A DNA stretch of 59,039 bases from Brunnivagina elsteri CCALA 953 (lineage in GTDB: Bacteria; Cyanobacteriota; Cyanobacteriia; Cyanobacteriales; Nostocaceae). Location of the stretch: positions 1-59,039 of the forward strand of contig NZ_NTFS01000002.1 in NCBI RefSeq assembly GCF_002289455.1, in the 5' to 3' direction. Positions within the stretch are counted from its first letter, which is position 1; each line of letters begins with the position of its first letter. The position numbers and the translations under genes were made by a program. Shown here in pieces: positions 25,178-33,575 of this stretch. The notes under the pieces are model-generated. The model searched no databases, was not told the origin of the DNA, and saw only the letters and a program-made list of their open reading frames with translations.

Positions 25178-25423
25178 TCTCAGAGTTGGTGGAGATAAAA
25201 ATATTACTCAATTATAAGTAGCACGTAAACTATGCGATCGCATGATTTTCAGCTTATTTGCCCATATTCACCACATTTATCTTTGTTTTTTGGCAACAAA
25301 ACCCAACTTTTGGAAAATTATGGCGGTTCTAAAGCTTTCGAGAGATACGGAGTCTCGACAAATTTGGTAGGTTGGTAAAAGGTAAACAACTTAACTTAGC
25401 TTGGTTGTATTGAGGATAACTGT

Positions 25424-25696
25424 ATGAACTATCAAAAGCTCGATTCTGCATTAGCGATCGCACTCAATGAGGTGGAAAATCCCAACGAACCTAGTTTGGT
25501 GGTGTTTGTTCACACTAATTCTCCTCTTGATGCAGACAAAATTGCATTTCTCGAATCTTCCGGCATTACTGGTGTTACAGAAGGAAAGGATATTTTCACC
25601 GCAACCCTTTCAGTCAATGCAATTTCTGAATTATCTCAGCAAGCTTGGGTGCAATATCTCAAACTTTCACAGAAACTACGTCTCATTAACCGATAG
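25424..25696 (+). CDS. Stand-alone subtilase-prodomain-like small protein
   Basis: 90 residues, no signal peptide and no membrane helix. Residues 24-88 (SLVVFVHTNSPLDADKIAFL, SSGITGVTEG, IFTATLSVNAISELSQQAWV) follow the same strand-helix-strand-helix pattern as residues 42-105 of the subtilase at 18397. That pattern is like an I9 propeptide or inhibitor. It could therefore inhibit or chaperone a subtilase. The spacing and pattern match is by eye. The gene is preceded by a leader that is also present at 24634, and no partner gene is adjacent. Confidence 0.5.
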   Translation: MNYQKLDSALAIALNEVENPNEPSLVVFVHTNSPLDADKIAFLESSGITGVTEGKDIFTATLSVNAISELSQQAWVQYLKLSQKLRLINR

Positions 25697-26169
25697 CTGA
25701 CTAAAATATGGGTTTTCCCATTTTGTAAAGCTATGGCTTTTTTGCATCTTAACACCGCATTTTAACCACTTCTACTAATCAAAAGGTAAAATTCTAAAGG
25801 TCATTTTTTTAGAATTCGATTTATTTTTAGCTAGTAATAATACTGATGTAATTGTAGTTATATTTATTGTGTCCATTTTTTTTAATCACAATTTTTACCG
25901 CAATTAAACCCATTCTTTATTAGCAATCGCTTGTATTATCTACATTTTTGATAAAAAAAATCATGGAGTTCAAAAGTAAAAACACGGATACGTCAAAAAT
26001 ATTTAATACACAAAAATAAATTTGTTATCGTATCTACGTTGTATTTATCACATAAAAAAGAGTGAAAACTTAACTTAATCCAATTATCAATACCCCTTAC
26101 CAGGCGCTACAGACCATCCTAAACTGAAGGAGGAGTTGAACAGTAGAACGGCAGTCGGGAGAAATAAGA
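25697..26169. other. Intergenic region upstream of glgC
   Basis: AT-rich, with several A/T runs. The last ~70 bases contain GAAGGAGGAG near 26126 and GGGAGAAA just before the GTG start of glgC. I see no gene and no clear -35/-10 pair; a long 5' leader for glgC is likely. Confidence 0.5.
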
Positions 26170-27459
26170 GTGAAAAATGTATTAGCAATCATTCTCGGCG
26201 GCGGAGCGGGAACCCGGCTCTACCCATTAACAAAATTACGCGCAAAACCTGCCGTACCAGTAGCAGGAAAATACCGCTTAATAGATATTCCTGTTAGTAA
26301 TTGTATAAATTCGGAAATTTTTAAAATTTACGTCCTGACGCAATTCAACTCAGCCTCTTTAAACCGCCATATTGCCCGTACATACACTTTTACTGGCTTT
26401 AGCGACGGATTTGTTGAAGTTTTGGCAGCACAGCAAACCCCGGAAAATCCGAGTTGGTTCCAAGGAACGGCAGATGCAGTCCGAAAATATCTGTGGTTGC
26501 TGGAAGAATGGAAGGTTGATGAATTGGTTATCCTTTCGGGAGACCATCTTTATCGGATGGACTATCGTTTGTTTGTAGAACGTCACCGTCAAACTGGCGC
26601 TGATATTACTTTGTCAGTAGTTCCAATGGATGAAAGACGTGCTTCCGACTTCGGTTTGATGAAAATTGATGATTCCGGTAGGGTGATTGATTTCAGTGAG
26701 AAGCCGAAAGGTGATGTCTTAAGGCAAATGCAGGTTGATACAACTGTACTTGGTTTAACCCCAGAGCAAGCTAAAATCAATCCTTACATTGCCTCGATGG
26801 GGATTTACGTATTTAAAAAAGAAGTTTTGATTCAGTTGTTGAATGAATCTTTAGAAAGAACAGATTTTGGAAAAGAAATTATTCCAGATGCAGCTAAAGA
26901 TTACAACGTTCAAGCTTACTTGTTTGATGGTTACTGGGAAGACATTGGGACGATTGAAGCGTTCTATAATGCTAACTTGGCGCTAACGCAACAGCCTTTA
27001 CCTCCATTTAGCTTTTACGATGAAGCAGCACCAATTTATACACGTCCTCGTTATTTACCTCCGAGTAAATTACTAGATTGTCAGATTACACAATCGATAA
27101 TTGGGGAAGGTTGTATTCTCAAAAATTGTCGAATCGAACACTCGGTTTTAGGAGTGCGATCGCGTGTGGAATCGGGTTGTATTATTGAAGATACGATGCT
27201 GATGGGTGCTGATTATTACGAAGCCTTTGCAGAACGGCAATGTAGTTTAGAACACAATAGTGCCCCCGTTGGTATTGGTACAGACACAATTATTCGTCGT
27301 GCCATTATCGATAAAAACGCCCGTATTGGTCACGATGTGAAAATCATTAACAAAGACAACGTACAAGAAGCAAACCGCGAGAGTCAGGGTTTTTTCATTC
27401 GTAGTGGTATCGTAGTTGTCCTAAAGAATGCGGTAATCCCGGATGGAATGATAATTTAG
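26170..27459 (+). CDS. glgC: Glucose-1-phosphate adenylyltransferase (ADP-glucose pyrophosphorylase)
   Basis: Makes ADP-glucose from glucose-1-phosphate and ATP, the committed step of glycogen synthesis; activated by 3-phosphoglycerate and inhibited by phosphate. The 429-residue length matches cyanobacterial GlgC. The nucleotide site [20 protein letters not shown] (about 8-27) and [11 protein letters not shown] follow the GTG start, with [11 protein letters not shown] (about 98) and the sugar-phosphate site [14 protein letters not shown] (about 257). The C-terminal left-handed beta-helix is present up to [19 protein letters not shown]. The GTG start is supported by an upstream GGGAGAAA. Hairpins at 27461-27585 follow the stop. 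Confidence 0.96.
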   Translation: MKNVLAIILGGGAGTRLYPLTKLRAKPAVPVAGKYRLIDIPVSNCINSEIFKIYVLTQFNSASLNRHIARTYTFTGFSDGFVEVLAAQQTPENPSWFQGTADAVRKYLWLLEEWKVDELVILSGDHLYRMDYRLFVERHRQTGADITLSVVPMDERRASDFGLMKIDDSGRVIDFSEKPKGDVLRQMQVDTTVLGLTPEQAKINPYIASMGIYVFKKEVLIQLLNESLERTDFGKEIIPDAAKDYNVQAYLFDGYWEDIGTIEAFYNANLALTQQPLPPFSFYDEAAPIYTRPRYLPPSKLLDCQITQSIIGEGCILKNCRIEHSVLGVRSRVESGCIIEDTMLMGADYYEAFAERQCSLEHNSAPVGIGTDTIIRRAIIDKNARIGHDVKIINKDNVQEANRESQGFFIRSGIVVVLKNAVIPDGMII

Positions 27460-27460
27460 G

Positions 27461-27585
27461 TAGAGACGACCCGATGGGTCGTCTATATTAAAATTAATAT
27501 TAAAATTAAATTAATATTAAATTAATATTAAATCAAAATTAAAATCAAAATCAAAATTTAGAGACGACCCACCGGGTCGTCTGTA
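27461..27585. repeat. Pair of GACGACCC hairpins flanking an AT-rich simple repeat
   Basis: Hairpin 1 (27461-27484, AGACGACCC/GGGTCGTCT) begins two bases after the glgC stop, and hairpin 2 (27559-27585) has the same arms. Between them is a TTAATATTAAA/ATCAAAATTAAA simple repeat. The first could serve as glgC terminator. The rest of the gap to 27843 is AT-rich and holds no gene. Confidence 0.75.
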
Positions 27586-27843
27586 CAAGAATAGGGAATA
27601 GTTTCTTGCCCATAATCTATGAAATGTTCGGGAATTTCACTTTGACATTGAGCGAGAACCACACTCAACTTTATTTAAATTTTGTTAATTTTAAAATCAG
27701 AGTACTTATTCCTGGGAGTCGTATTTTTGATAACTGCCAGGAAATTAGACTGTGCGACTGGAATTTAACCAGTAATAAATAGTAAATAGATTAATTGTAT
27801 AAATCGCAAAAACTATATTAGTGATATTTATAGGAGACTTGTT

Positions 27844-28866
27844 ATGGCTGGAACTGATTTTAAAGATTATTATTCCGTCTTAGGAGTCAGCAAAACTGCC
27901 ACTCAAGACGAAATTAAACAAGCATTTCGTAAACTAGCGCGTAAATTTCACCCCGATGTCAACCCCAACAATAAGCAAGCTGAGGCAAAATTTAAAGAAG
28001 TTAGCGAAGCTTACGAAGTTTTATCTGACCCTGAAAAACGTCAAAAATACGATCAATTCGGTCAATATTGGAAACAAGCCGGACAAGGTTTCCCCAATCC
28101 TGCAAGTGGGGGTACTGGTGTTGATATGGGAGGGTTTGATTTCGGTCAATATGGCAGTTTCGATGATTTTATCAATGAATTATTAGGTCGGTTTGGTGGT
28201 AATGCTGGTGCTACTGCTGGTGGAAACCGTGGTAGTTCACAAAACTATTCCTACCGTACATCAACTTCTTCAGGTGCTTCTAGTGGCTTTAACGATTATG
28301 GTTTCCAAAATCCAGCTGGGGGAACAGCAACCCAAGATAGCGAAGCGATAATTTCCTTAGGTTTTGCCGAAGCATTTCATGGAATCGAAAAGCAACTAAG
28401 TTTGGGGAATGAAATCATTAAAGTTCGCATTCCTGCTGGTGCAAAAACAGGTAGTAGATTGCGGGTACGGGGAAAAGGACCCATTTCCCAAAATCAGCAA
28501 CGTGGCGATTTATATTTAAAAGTAGAATTAAAACCCCATCCATTTTTTCAATTAGAAGGGGATAACTTGGTTTGTGAAATCCCAATTAGTCCCGACGAAG
28601 CGGTATTGGGTACTGCGGTAGATGTACCCACACCAGAGAATACGACAGCTAAAGTGAATATTCCACCAGGGATTCGTTCTGGGCAAACATTGCGACTGCG
28701 GGGAAAAGGTTGGGTATTAGCGAATAGTGGACGTGGAGATTTGCTCGTGAAAATTGCGATCGCAACTCCCAAGGACATTACAACCCAAGAGCGGGAGTTA
28801 TACGAAAAACTTCGCGGTATTCGTTCCTATAACCCCCGCAGCAGTTTAAATAATGTGCGATTGTAG
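27844..28866 (+). CDS. DnaJ-type co-chaperone without zinc finger (CbpA-like)
   Basis: 340 residues. The J-domain (residues 8-73) has the HPD triplet at 36-38 and stimulates DnaK ATPase. A long Gly/Phe/Ser-rich segment (about 75-150: [31 protein letters not shown]) follows. The C-terminal substrate-binding domain is present ([39 protein letters not shown]), but the CxxCxGxG zinc repeats are absent, so this is a type II J-protein. A TAGGAG ribosome site precedes the ATG. No dnaK is nearby. Confidence 0.92.
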   Translation: MAGTDFKDYYSVLGVSKTATQDEIKQAFRKLARKFHPDVNPNNKQAEAKFKEVSEAYEVLSDPEKRQKYDQFGQYWKQAGQGFPNPASGGTGVDMGGFDFGQYGSFDDFINELLGRFGGNAGATAGGNRGSSQNYSYRTSTSSGASSGFNDYGFQNPAGGTATQDSEAIISLGFAEAFHGIEKQLSLGNEIIKVRIPAGAKTGSRLRVRGKGPISQNQQRGDLYLKVELKPHPFFQLEGDNLVCEIPISPDEAVLGTAVDVPTPENTTAKVNIPPGIRSGQTLRLRGKGWVLANSGRGDLLVKIAIATPKDITTQERELYEKLRGIRSYNPRSSLNNVRL

Positions 28867-28949
28867 AAACTTGTGAATGGTTAATTGATATTAGTTAATT
28901 GGTAATGCTTGATGGATTGAGACTTCCTATTATCGTAATAATGTCAACC

Positions 28950-29573
28950 TTAAGGTGTGGGGCATTCTGAACTTTCAAAAATCTTCCCATCAGGCATAAT
29001 TGCCCCACTCAAATTAGCCTTTTCCAAAATAGCACCGCTTATCTTTGCATCTTTGAAATTCGCATTCGTCAGATTTGCCTCACTCAAATCAGAACTGTTG
29101 AGATTTACCCCATCTAGCTTTGTTCGAGTTAATTTTGCTCCACTAAGATTTGCTTTTTTAAGATTAGCCTTTTCTAAATTTGTACTATATAAATTAGTTT
29201 GATGTAAGTCAGCATTTTCGAGATTCGCATGATTAAAATCCTCATCAGTAAACTTTTTCTGTTTTACCTTTTTGGGATTTGCGATTATATCTAGTGTTTC
29301 GAGTAAAAGTAAAGTTGTATTTTCCCCAGATTGATAAATACTTGAATCAACAGATTCATTAGCACTAAAAAAAAGCTTTTGTAAATCTGCAATCTCCCAC
29401 TGCAAAGATTCAACCATTTGTACTTCAGAGCGGTTATCAAATTTATCAACTAAATTATCTAACTCCCGTTTAATTCCTAATAAATGTTTCTTTATAACAG
29501 CTTGCTGACGCTCCATTTGTTCCATTCTAGAAACTAAAGACAATAAATCCTGTTGTGAATTAGAGATATTCAT
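28950..29573 (-). CDS. Pentapeptide-repeat protein with N-terminal coiled coil
   Basis: 207 residues. Residues 1-65 form a helical coiled coil (QQDLLSLVSRMEQMERQQAV), the middle is a linker and residues about 118-195 are tandem A(D/N)Lxx pentapeptides (NLENADLHQTNLYSTNLEKA, NLSGAKLTRTKL). Such repeats fold as a right-handed square beta-helix. The role is unknown; some relatives bind DNA gyrase, but most cyanobacterial ones have no known function. It is monocistronic and divergent from the DUF39 gene at 29748. Confidence 0.85.
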   Translation of the reverse strand: MNISNSQQDLLSLVSRMEQMERQQAVIKKHLLGIKRELDNLVDKFDNRSEVQMVESLQWEIADLQKLFFSANESVDSSIYQSGENTTLLLLETLDIIANPKKVKQKKFTDEDFNHANLENADLHQTNLYSTNLEKANLKKANLSGAKLTRTKLDGVNLNSSDLSEANLTNANFKDAKISGAILEKANLSGAIMPDGKIFESSECPTP

Positions 29574-29747
29574 TGGTTTACAACTAGCTGCTTTACTACC
29601 TTTCCTGATAACTGAACCCGTAGGATTCGTTAATTCCTGTTACGAATCATATATTTAGGTTTCCCAGGATAAGACTTGCTGTAACATATCTCGTCTCCAT
29701 AAAGTTCGTGCGTTAATAAAATTAGGGTTACGGATAAAGAAAAAGTT

Positions 29748-30941
29748 ATGCGATCGCTTGCTGAAATCAATGAAAAAATTCTCCAAAAAAAAGCAACTGT
29801 CTTCACAGTTGATGAAGTCAAAGCCCAAGTTGCCGAACTTGGCATTGCCGAAGTTGCCAAAAAAGTCGATGTCATTACCACAGGCACTTTTGAGCCAATG
29901 GAATCAAGCGGGGCAATGATTAACTTAGGACATACCGATCCACCAATCAAAATTCGCCGCGCTTGGCTAGATGGTGTACCCGTATATTCAGGCTTTGGCG
30001 CTGTCGATTTATACTTGGGCGCTAGCAGTACGGTGGAAACCAAAGATGGTGAAGAACCACGTTCTCGTAAAGCAGCACCCAAAATCTTACGTGGTGGAGG
30101 TCATGTCATCGAAGACTTAATTGCCGGGAAAGCAGTACATCTCCGTGCAGAAGGACAAGTTACCGATTGTTACCCACGAGCCACATTTGAAACGACAATT
30201 TCCCGTGAGACAATCAATCAGTTTTATTTATTTAATCCCAGAAATCTTTATCAAAATTTTATAGTAGGCGTAAATGGGGGTGACAGAACTCTATTTACCT
30301 ATCTTGGTCCCCTACAACCTCGTTTAGCAAACGCCGTCTACTCAAATCCCGGCGCAATTTCCCCACTTCTGAATGACCCAGATTTACAATTAGTTGGCAT
30401 CGGTACGCGCATCTTTTTGGGTGGTGCTATTGGTTACGTCGCTTGGGAAGGAACTCAGCATTTTCCTATCCAGAAACGTTTACCTAATCGAACCCCAATC
30501 GGTCCTGCTGCTACATTAGCCTTAATTGGAGATGCAAAACAAATGGACTCACGTTGGGTACGTGGTTGTTACTTTAAAAACTACGGTCCATCAATGATGC
30601 TCGGTGTTGGCGTACCTTTCCCGGTATTAAATGAAGAAGTAATAGCCCGTTGTGCAGTTCTAGATAAAGAACTAGTGGCACCAATCGTAGATTTTTCTAT
30701 TCCCCGGCGCGTGCGTCCCACATTTGGCTTAGTCAGTTATGCCCAATTAAAATCGGGACGCATTGCCATCGAAGGAAAAACCGTACGAACCGCTCCACTA
30801 GCGAGTATGTTCCTTTCCAGACAAGTAGCCTTAGAATTGAAACAATGGATTGAGGCAGGTACATTTACCCTAACTGAACCAGTTTCCCCAATTCCAATGG
30901 AGCGATCGTTTTTACCACAAGACCGTTGGACGGAGTTTTAG
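29748..30941 (+). CDS. DUF39 homocysteine biosynthesis family protein
   Basis: 397 residues. The protein follows the DUF39/HcyBio pattern: start RSLAEINEKILQKKATVFTV, then GTFEPMESSGAMINLGHTDP and WLDGVPVYSGFGAVDLYLGA near residue 80, and a GGGHVIEDLIAGKAVHL segment. Family members in methanogens and sulfate reducers insert sulfide into aspartate semialdehyde to make homocysteine, usually with a ferredoxin or CBS-domain partner. That domain is not fused here and no partner is next to it. The ATG at 29748 lies in a HIP1 site (ATGCGATCGC). Cyanobacterial members are mostly uncharacterised, so the exact sulfur role is an inference. Confidence 0.85.
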   Translation: MRSLAEINEKILQKKATVFTVDEVKAQVAELGIAEVAKKVDVITTGTFEPMESSGAMINLGHTDPPIKIRRAWLDGVPVYSGFGAVDLYLGASSTVETKDGEEPRSRKAAPKILRGGGHVIEDLIAGKAVHLRAEGQVTDCYPRATFETTISRETINQFYLFNPRNLYQNFIVGVNGGDRTLFTYLGPLQPRLANAVYSNPGAISPLLNDPDLQLVGIGTRIFLGGAIGYVAWEGTQHFPIQKRLPNRTPIGPAATLALIGDAKQMDSRWVRGCYFKNYGPSMMLGVGVPFPVLNEEVIARCAVLDKELVAPIVDFSIPRRVRPTFGLVSYAQLKSGRIAIEGKTVRTAPLASMFLSRQVALELKQWIEAGTFTLTEPVSPIPMERSFLPQDRWTEF

Positions 30942-30982
30942 AGTGTGGGGCATGGGAAATAAAATAATTATTCCTAATTATT

Positions 30983-31010
30983 GTACAGACGACCCGCCGG
31001 GTCGTTTGTG
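30983..31010. repeat. GTACAGACGACCC hairpin between convergent genes
   Basis: GACGACCC/GGGTCGTT arms around a three-base loop, with GTACA on the left. It lies between the DUF39 gene and the convergent 31019-32104 gene and may serve both as terminator. Confidence 0.75.
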
Positions 31011-31018
31011 CCTAACTC

Positions 31019-32104
31019 CTACTCATCTTCCGGTTTCGCTCGTTTAACAGGTTTAGGTGTTGGACGACTAGGATTTGGCATTGGTTTGGGAATCACACTT
31101 GAAACCGTACTGGGGTCAGCGCTATCTTTTTTGACAGGACGCGGAGTTTCACCCCCAGGAGGTCTGCGGAATGGCTTTTTACTGCCAACCCCAATACCAC
31201 CACCACCACCGGCTCTATTGAAGGGTCTTCTACCCCCTCCACCAGCACCCGCTTTAAACGGAGGTCGGCGTTTTTTGGGTAGATCGGCAATAGCTTCGCC
31301 CTTTTCAATCATCAGCGAATCCCCTTCGCGTTTGACTTGCAAATCCCAAAACTTGCCAACAGCCCGTGCATCCAGCTTGCCTTTTATTTTGAGCTTGAAA
31401 TATTTGGGTTTATCGTCTTTTTTGCGAGGAGCTTGTTTAATTTTTATAACTAAGCTGTTGCAATCTGGGGTTTGATAAACAACCTCACCACGGATAGAGA
31501 AGCCTCCATCTGGGATATCGGACGAAGGTGTCAGGGCTTCTGAAGGTGAAGTTTCTGATTCTGTTGGTTTTTCTTCCTCCTTCTCTTCCTTTTCCCCTTC
31601 CTCTTCAGAAATTGGGTCTTTGGCGAGTTTTTCTGGTTCCCAAACGCCAACAATTTGCAGGTGTAATTCGTCGTCCTCTTGGCGAGTACGCGGATAAACG
31701 ACCCACAAATGGTCTTGTTCCAAATCGAGATGATTTTTAACCAAACTCATAATCCTTCCAAGGAGAACGGAACTGAGTTCGATACCATCTACGGAAATCA
31801 AGGAACCTTGGGTAAATTGTTCTTCACTGGCTACATAACGACCTCGAACCAAGCCTATGGCTCGGTACTGCATCGGTTCGCTTGGCGGGGGAATCGGCTG
31901 GTGTCGATTCGCGAATTTGTCATCTTCAGCGTTGTCACTGTTGATTACAAGCGAATTTTCCTCCTGGGGAGTTTGTTCTTGGGTAAGAACTTCTTCCTTG
32001 GGAGTTTCGATACTAGTTTGGTCTTTGTTTGTTTTACTTGGTTTAGATGGTTCAGGCGACGGCATCAGGTCGGAATTCATAACAACTCCTTGCGGCGGAG
32101 ACAT
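31019..32104 (-). CDS. Uncharacterised cyanobacterial protein with acidic, conserved and Gly/Arg-rich parts
   Basis: 361 residues. The first ~80 are Ser/Pro/Glu-rich and disordered. Residues about 80-160 look folded (YRAIGLVRGRYVASEEQFTQ; IELSSVLLGRIMSLVKNHLD; LWVVYPRTRQ). After a Glu-rich linker a second folded part (about 200-280) has FSIRGEVVYQTPDCNSLVIK and KYFKLKIKGKLD. The tail is basic and glycine-rich (AGAGGGGRRPFNRAGGGGG), reminiscent of RNA-binding RGG tails. The first part looks like a beta-barrel that could bind nucleic acid, but I know no function. The ATG at 32080 is an alternative start. Confidence 0.7.
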   Translation of the reverse strand: MSPPQGVVMNSDLMPSPEPSKPSKTNKDQTSIETPKEEVLTQEQTPQEENSLVINSDNAEDDKFANRHQPIPPPSEPMQYRAIGLVRGRYVASEEQFTQGSLISVDGIELSSVLLGRIMSLVKNHLDLEQDHLWVVYPRTRQEDDELHLQIVGVWEPEKLAKDPISEEEGEKEEKEEEKPTESETSPSEALTPSSDIPDGGFSIRGEVVYQTPDCNSLVIKIKQAPRKKDDKPKYFKLKIKGKLDARAVGKFWDLQVKREGDSLMIEKGEAIADLPKKRRPPFKAGAGGGGRRPFNRAGGGGGIGVGSKKPFRRPPGGETPRPVKKDSADPSTVSSVIPKPMPNPSRPTPKPVKRAKPEDE

Positions 32105-32503
32105 ATCCCATTGTGGGACTTAAATAAAAAAGGAAACTGGAAAGAGCGTTTGTGTGGCTGGTGAAAGTATATTTCTTTCCCAACTACCGTTCCAGCGTAC
32201 CCCATGTGATACTGAAGACGCGATATAAGTATCTTAAATTGGGTTGACCCATGTGGGATACTGGCTTAAATTTCGCGCACTTACACTCTTCTGTGTAATT
32301 TAGCGCCTTTATACTAGTTTCGGAAGCATACCACAGTTACAATTCTGACGGTTCCTCCTAAAGTTGTCACTCGTTTTTACATAACATATTCCTATTTGTT
32401 ATAAAGTTCACGGGTATTTTGTAGCATTCCGCAAAGTTTTCTAAATTTTTAATTTTTTCGATTTTTTGTCAACATAGTTTCATTAATACTAAAGGAAGGT
32501 CTT
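32105..32503. other. Divergent intergenic region
   Basis: Shared upstream region of the 31019-32104 gene and the TPR gene. It contains two similar CCCATGTG(GG)ATACTG blocks about 48 bases apart (near 32202 and 32250), which could be operator-like repeats, and an AT-rich stretch before the ribosome site AAGGAAGG of the TPR gene. No gene is seen. Confidence 0.45.
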
Positions 32504-33406
32504 GTGTCTGAATCGGGAAATCGCTGGATTGTAAGAGTCGTATTAGTGCTGGCTGCTCTTTTGCTTGCGGGAGTCTCTGTCGCTCCTATGATTATCGAGG
32601 CATTAAATAATAAGGACGCTCGTTCTCAAACCAATAACCCCAACAGCCCTAGTGGACGCAATTCGTCGAATCCCGATGATATCAAGGCGAAACTGGAAGA
32701 CGAAGTACGGGGTTACGAACAGGTTTTGCAGAAAGACTCCGATAATCAAACTATACTCAAAGGCTTAGTTAAGGCAAGGTTGAATTTACTTGCTTTGAAA
32801 AAAGGTCAGGGAACACTTGTATCTGATGATTTTAAACCTGTGATTGAGCCACTTGAGCGTCTTGTTAAGCTCAATCCCCAAGATACGGAACAAACTGTTT
32901 TACTCGCGCAGCTAAAAGAATCGATTGGCGATCGCGAAGGGGCAGCACAAAATTTACGCGCTGTTTTAGAAACTCGACCTGGGGACACAAAAGCCATCCA
33001 AGCAATGGTATCGTTGCTGATGAATCAAAAGCGTCCGGAAGCTGCGATCGGTTTGCTTGAAGAAACCTTGGCTAAAGCTCCCCAGGCAAATAAAATCGAA
33101 CCCAATAGCGTTGATACTATTGATGTTCAAGTTTTATTGGGCAATATCCATGCTAATCAAAAACGTTATGGAAAGGCTTTTGAGATGTATGAGAAAGCCA
33201 GCAAGACCGACCCGAAAGATTTCCGTCCGATTTTGGCAAAAGCTCTAGTTCTCAAAGAACAAGGCAAAATTGACGAGGCTAAACCCTTATTTGCTAATGC
33301 TGCTGTACTTGCTCCTGCACGCTACAGGGACGAAATTAATAAAGCTGCAATCGAAACACCAACTCCAGTTCCTACTGCGACAGCTACACCAACACCAACA
33401 CCTTAA
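32504..33406 (+). CDS. Membrane-anchored TPR protein
   Basis: 300 residues from a GTG start with AAGGAAGG upstream. One N-terminal membrane helix (about 9-30, VRVVLVLAALLLAGVSVAPM) is followed by an Asn/Ser linker and four to five tetratricopeptide-like helical pairs (LKGLVKARLNLLALKKGQGT; LLAQLKESIGDREGAAQNLR; VLLGNIHANQKRYGKAFEMY). It ends in a Pro/Thr-rich tail (PTPVPTATATPTPTP). TPRs mediate protein contacts. The protein resembles TPR proteins of cyanobacteria anchored in plasma or thylakoid membrane; the partner is unknown. Confidence 0.85.
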   Translation: MSESGNRWIVRVVLVLAALLLAGVSVAPMIIEALNNKDARSQTNNPNSPSGRNSSNPDDIKAKLEDEVRGYEQVLQKDSDNQTILKGLVKARLNLLALKKGQGTLVSDDFKPVIEPLERLVKLNPQDTEQTVLLAQLKESIGDREGAAQNLRAVLETRPGDTKAIQAMVSLLMNQKRPEAAIGLLEETLAKAPQANKIEPNSVDTIDVQVLLGNIHANQKRYGKAFEMYEKASKTDPKDFRPILAKALVLKEQGKIDEAKPLFANAAVLAPARYRDEINKAAIETPTPVPTATATPTPTP

Positions 33407-33455
33407 TTTTAGATTTTGGATTGATGGTGCTTTCGTTTGGATAATTACAAGTTAG

Positions 33456-33575
33456 GGAACTATTGAAGATAGTTTATGGAGTGAGAACAAACGCTTACAA
33501 AGGAAGTTGAAAACAAACAAGATCGTATTCCCTGAATATGATTTTATTGAGTGTGTCCACGAGGATTGGATATAA
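33456..33575 (+). pseudogene. ORF remnant coupled to the TnpB-like gene
   Basis: A frame without stop runs from 33456 (after TAG 33453-33455) to TAA 33573-33575, coding DSLWSENKRLQRKLKTNK and IVFPEYDFIECVHEDWI. The TAA overlaps the ATG of the next gene (TAATG), the classic sign of translational coupling. No ATG or GTG start is present; a TTG at 33507 would give 22 residues. I read it as the 3' end of an upstream partner gene that has been lost. I do not recognise its family. Confidence 0.45.

Noticed and set aside
31679-32164. 161-codon plus-strand ORF opposite the acidic protein gene
   Set aside because: Antisense to a gene with better coding character; the translation is Phe/Gly/Ser-rich without a recognised pattern.
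33551-33574. GTG start for the TnpB-like gene
   Set aside because: The ATG at 33575 has GAGG upstream and the TAATG overlap, so the eight extra residues are unlikely.
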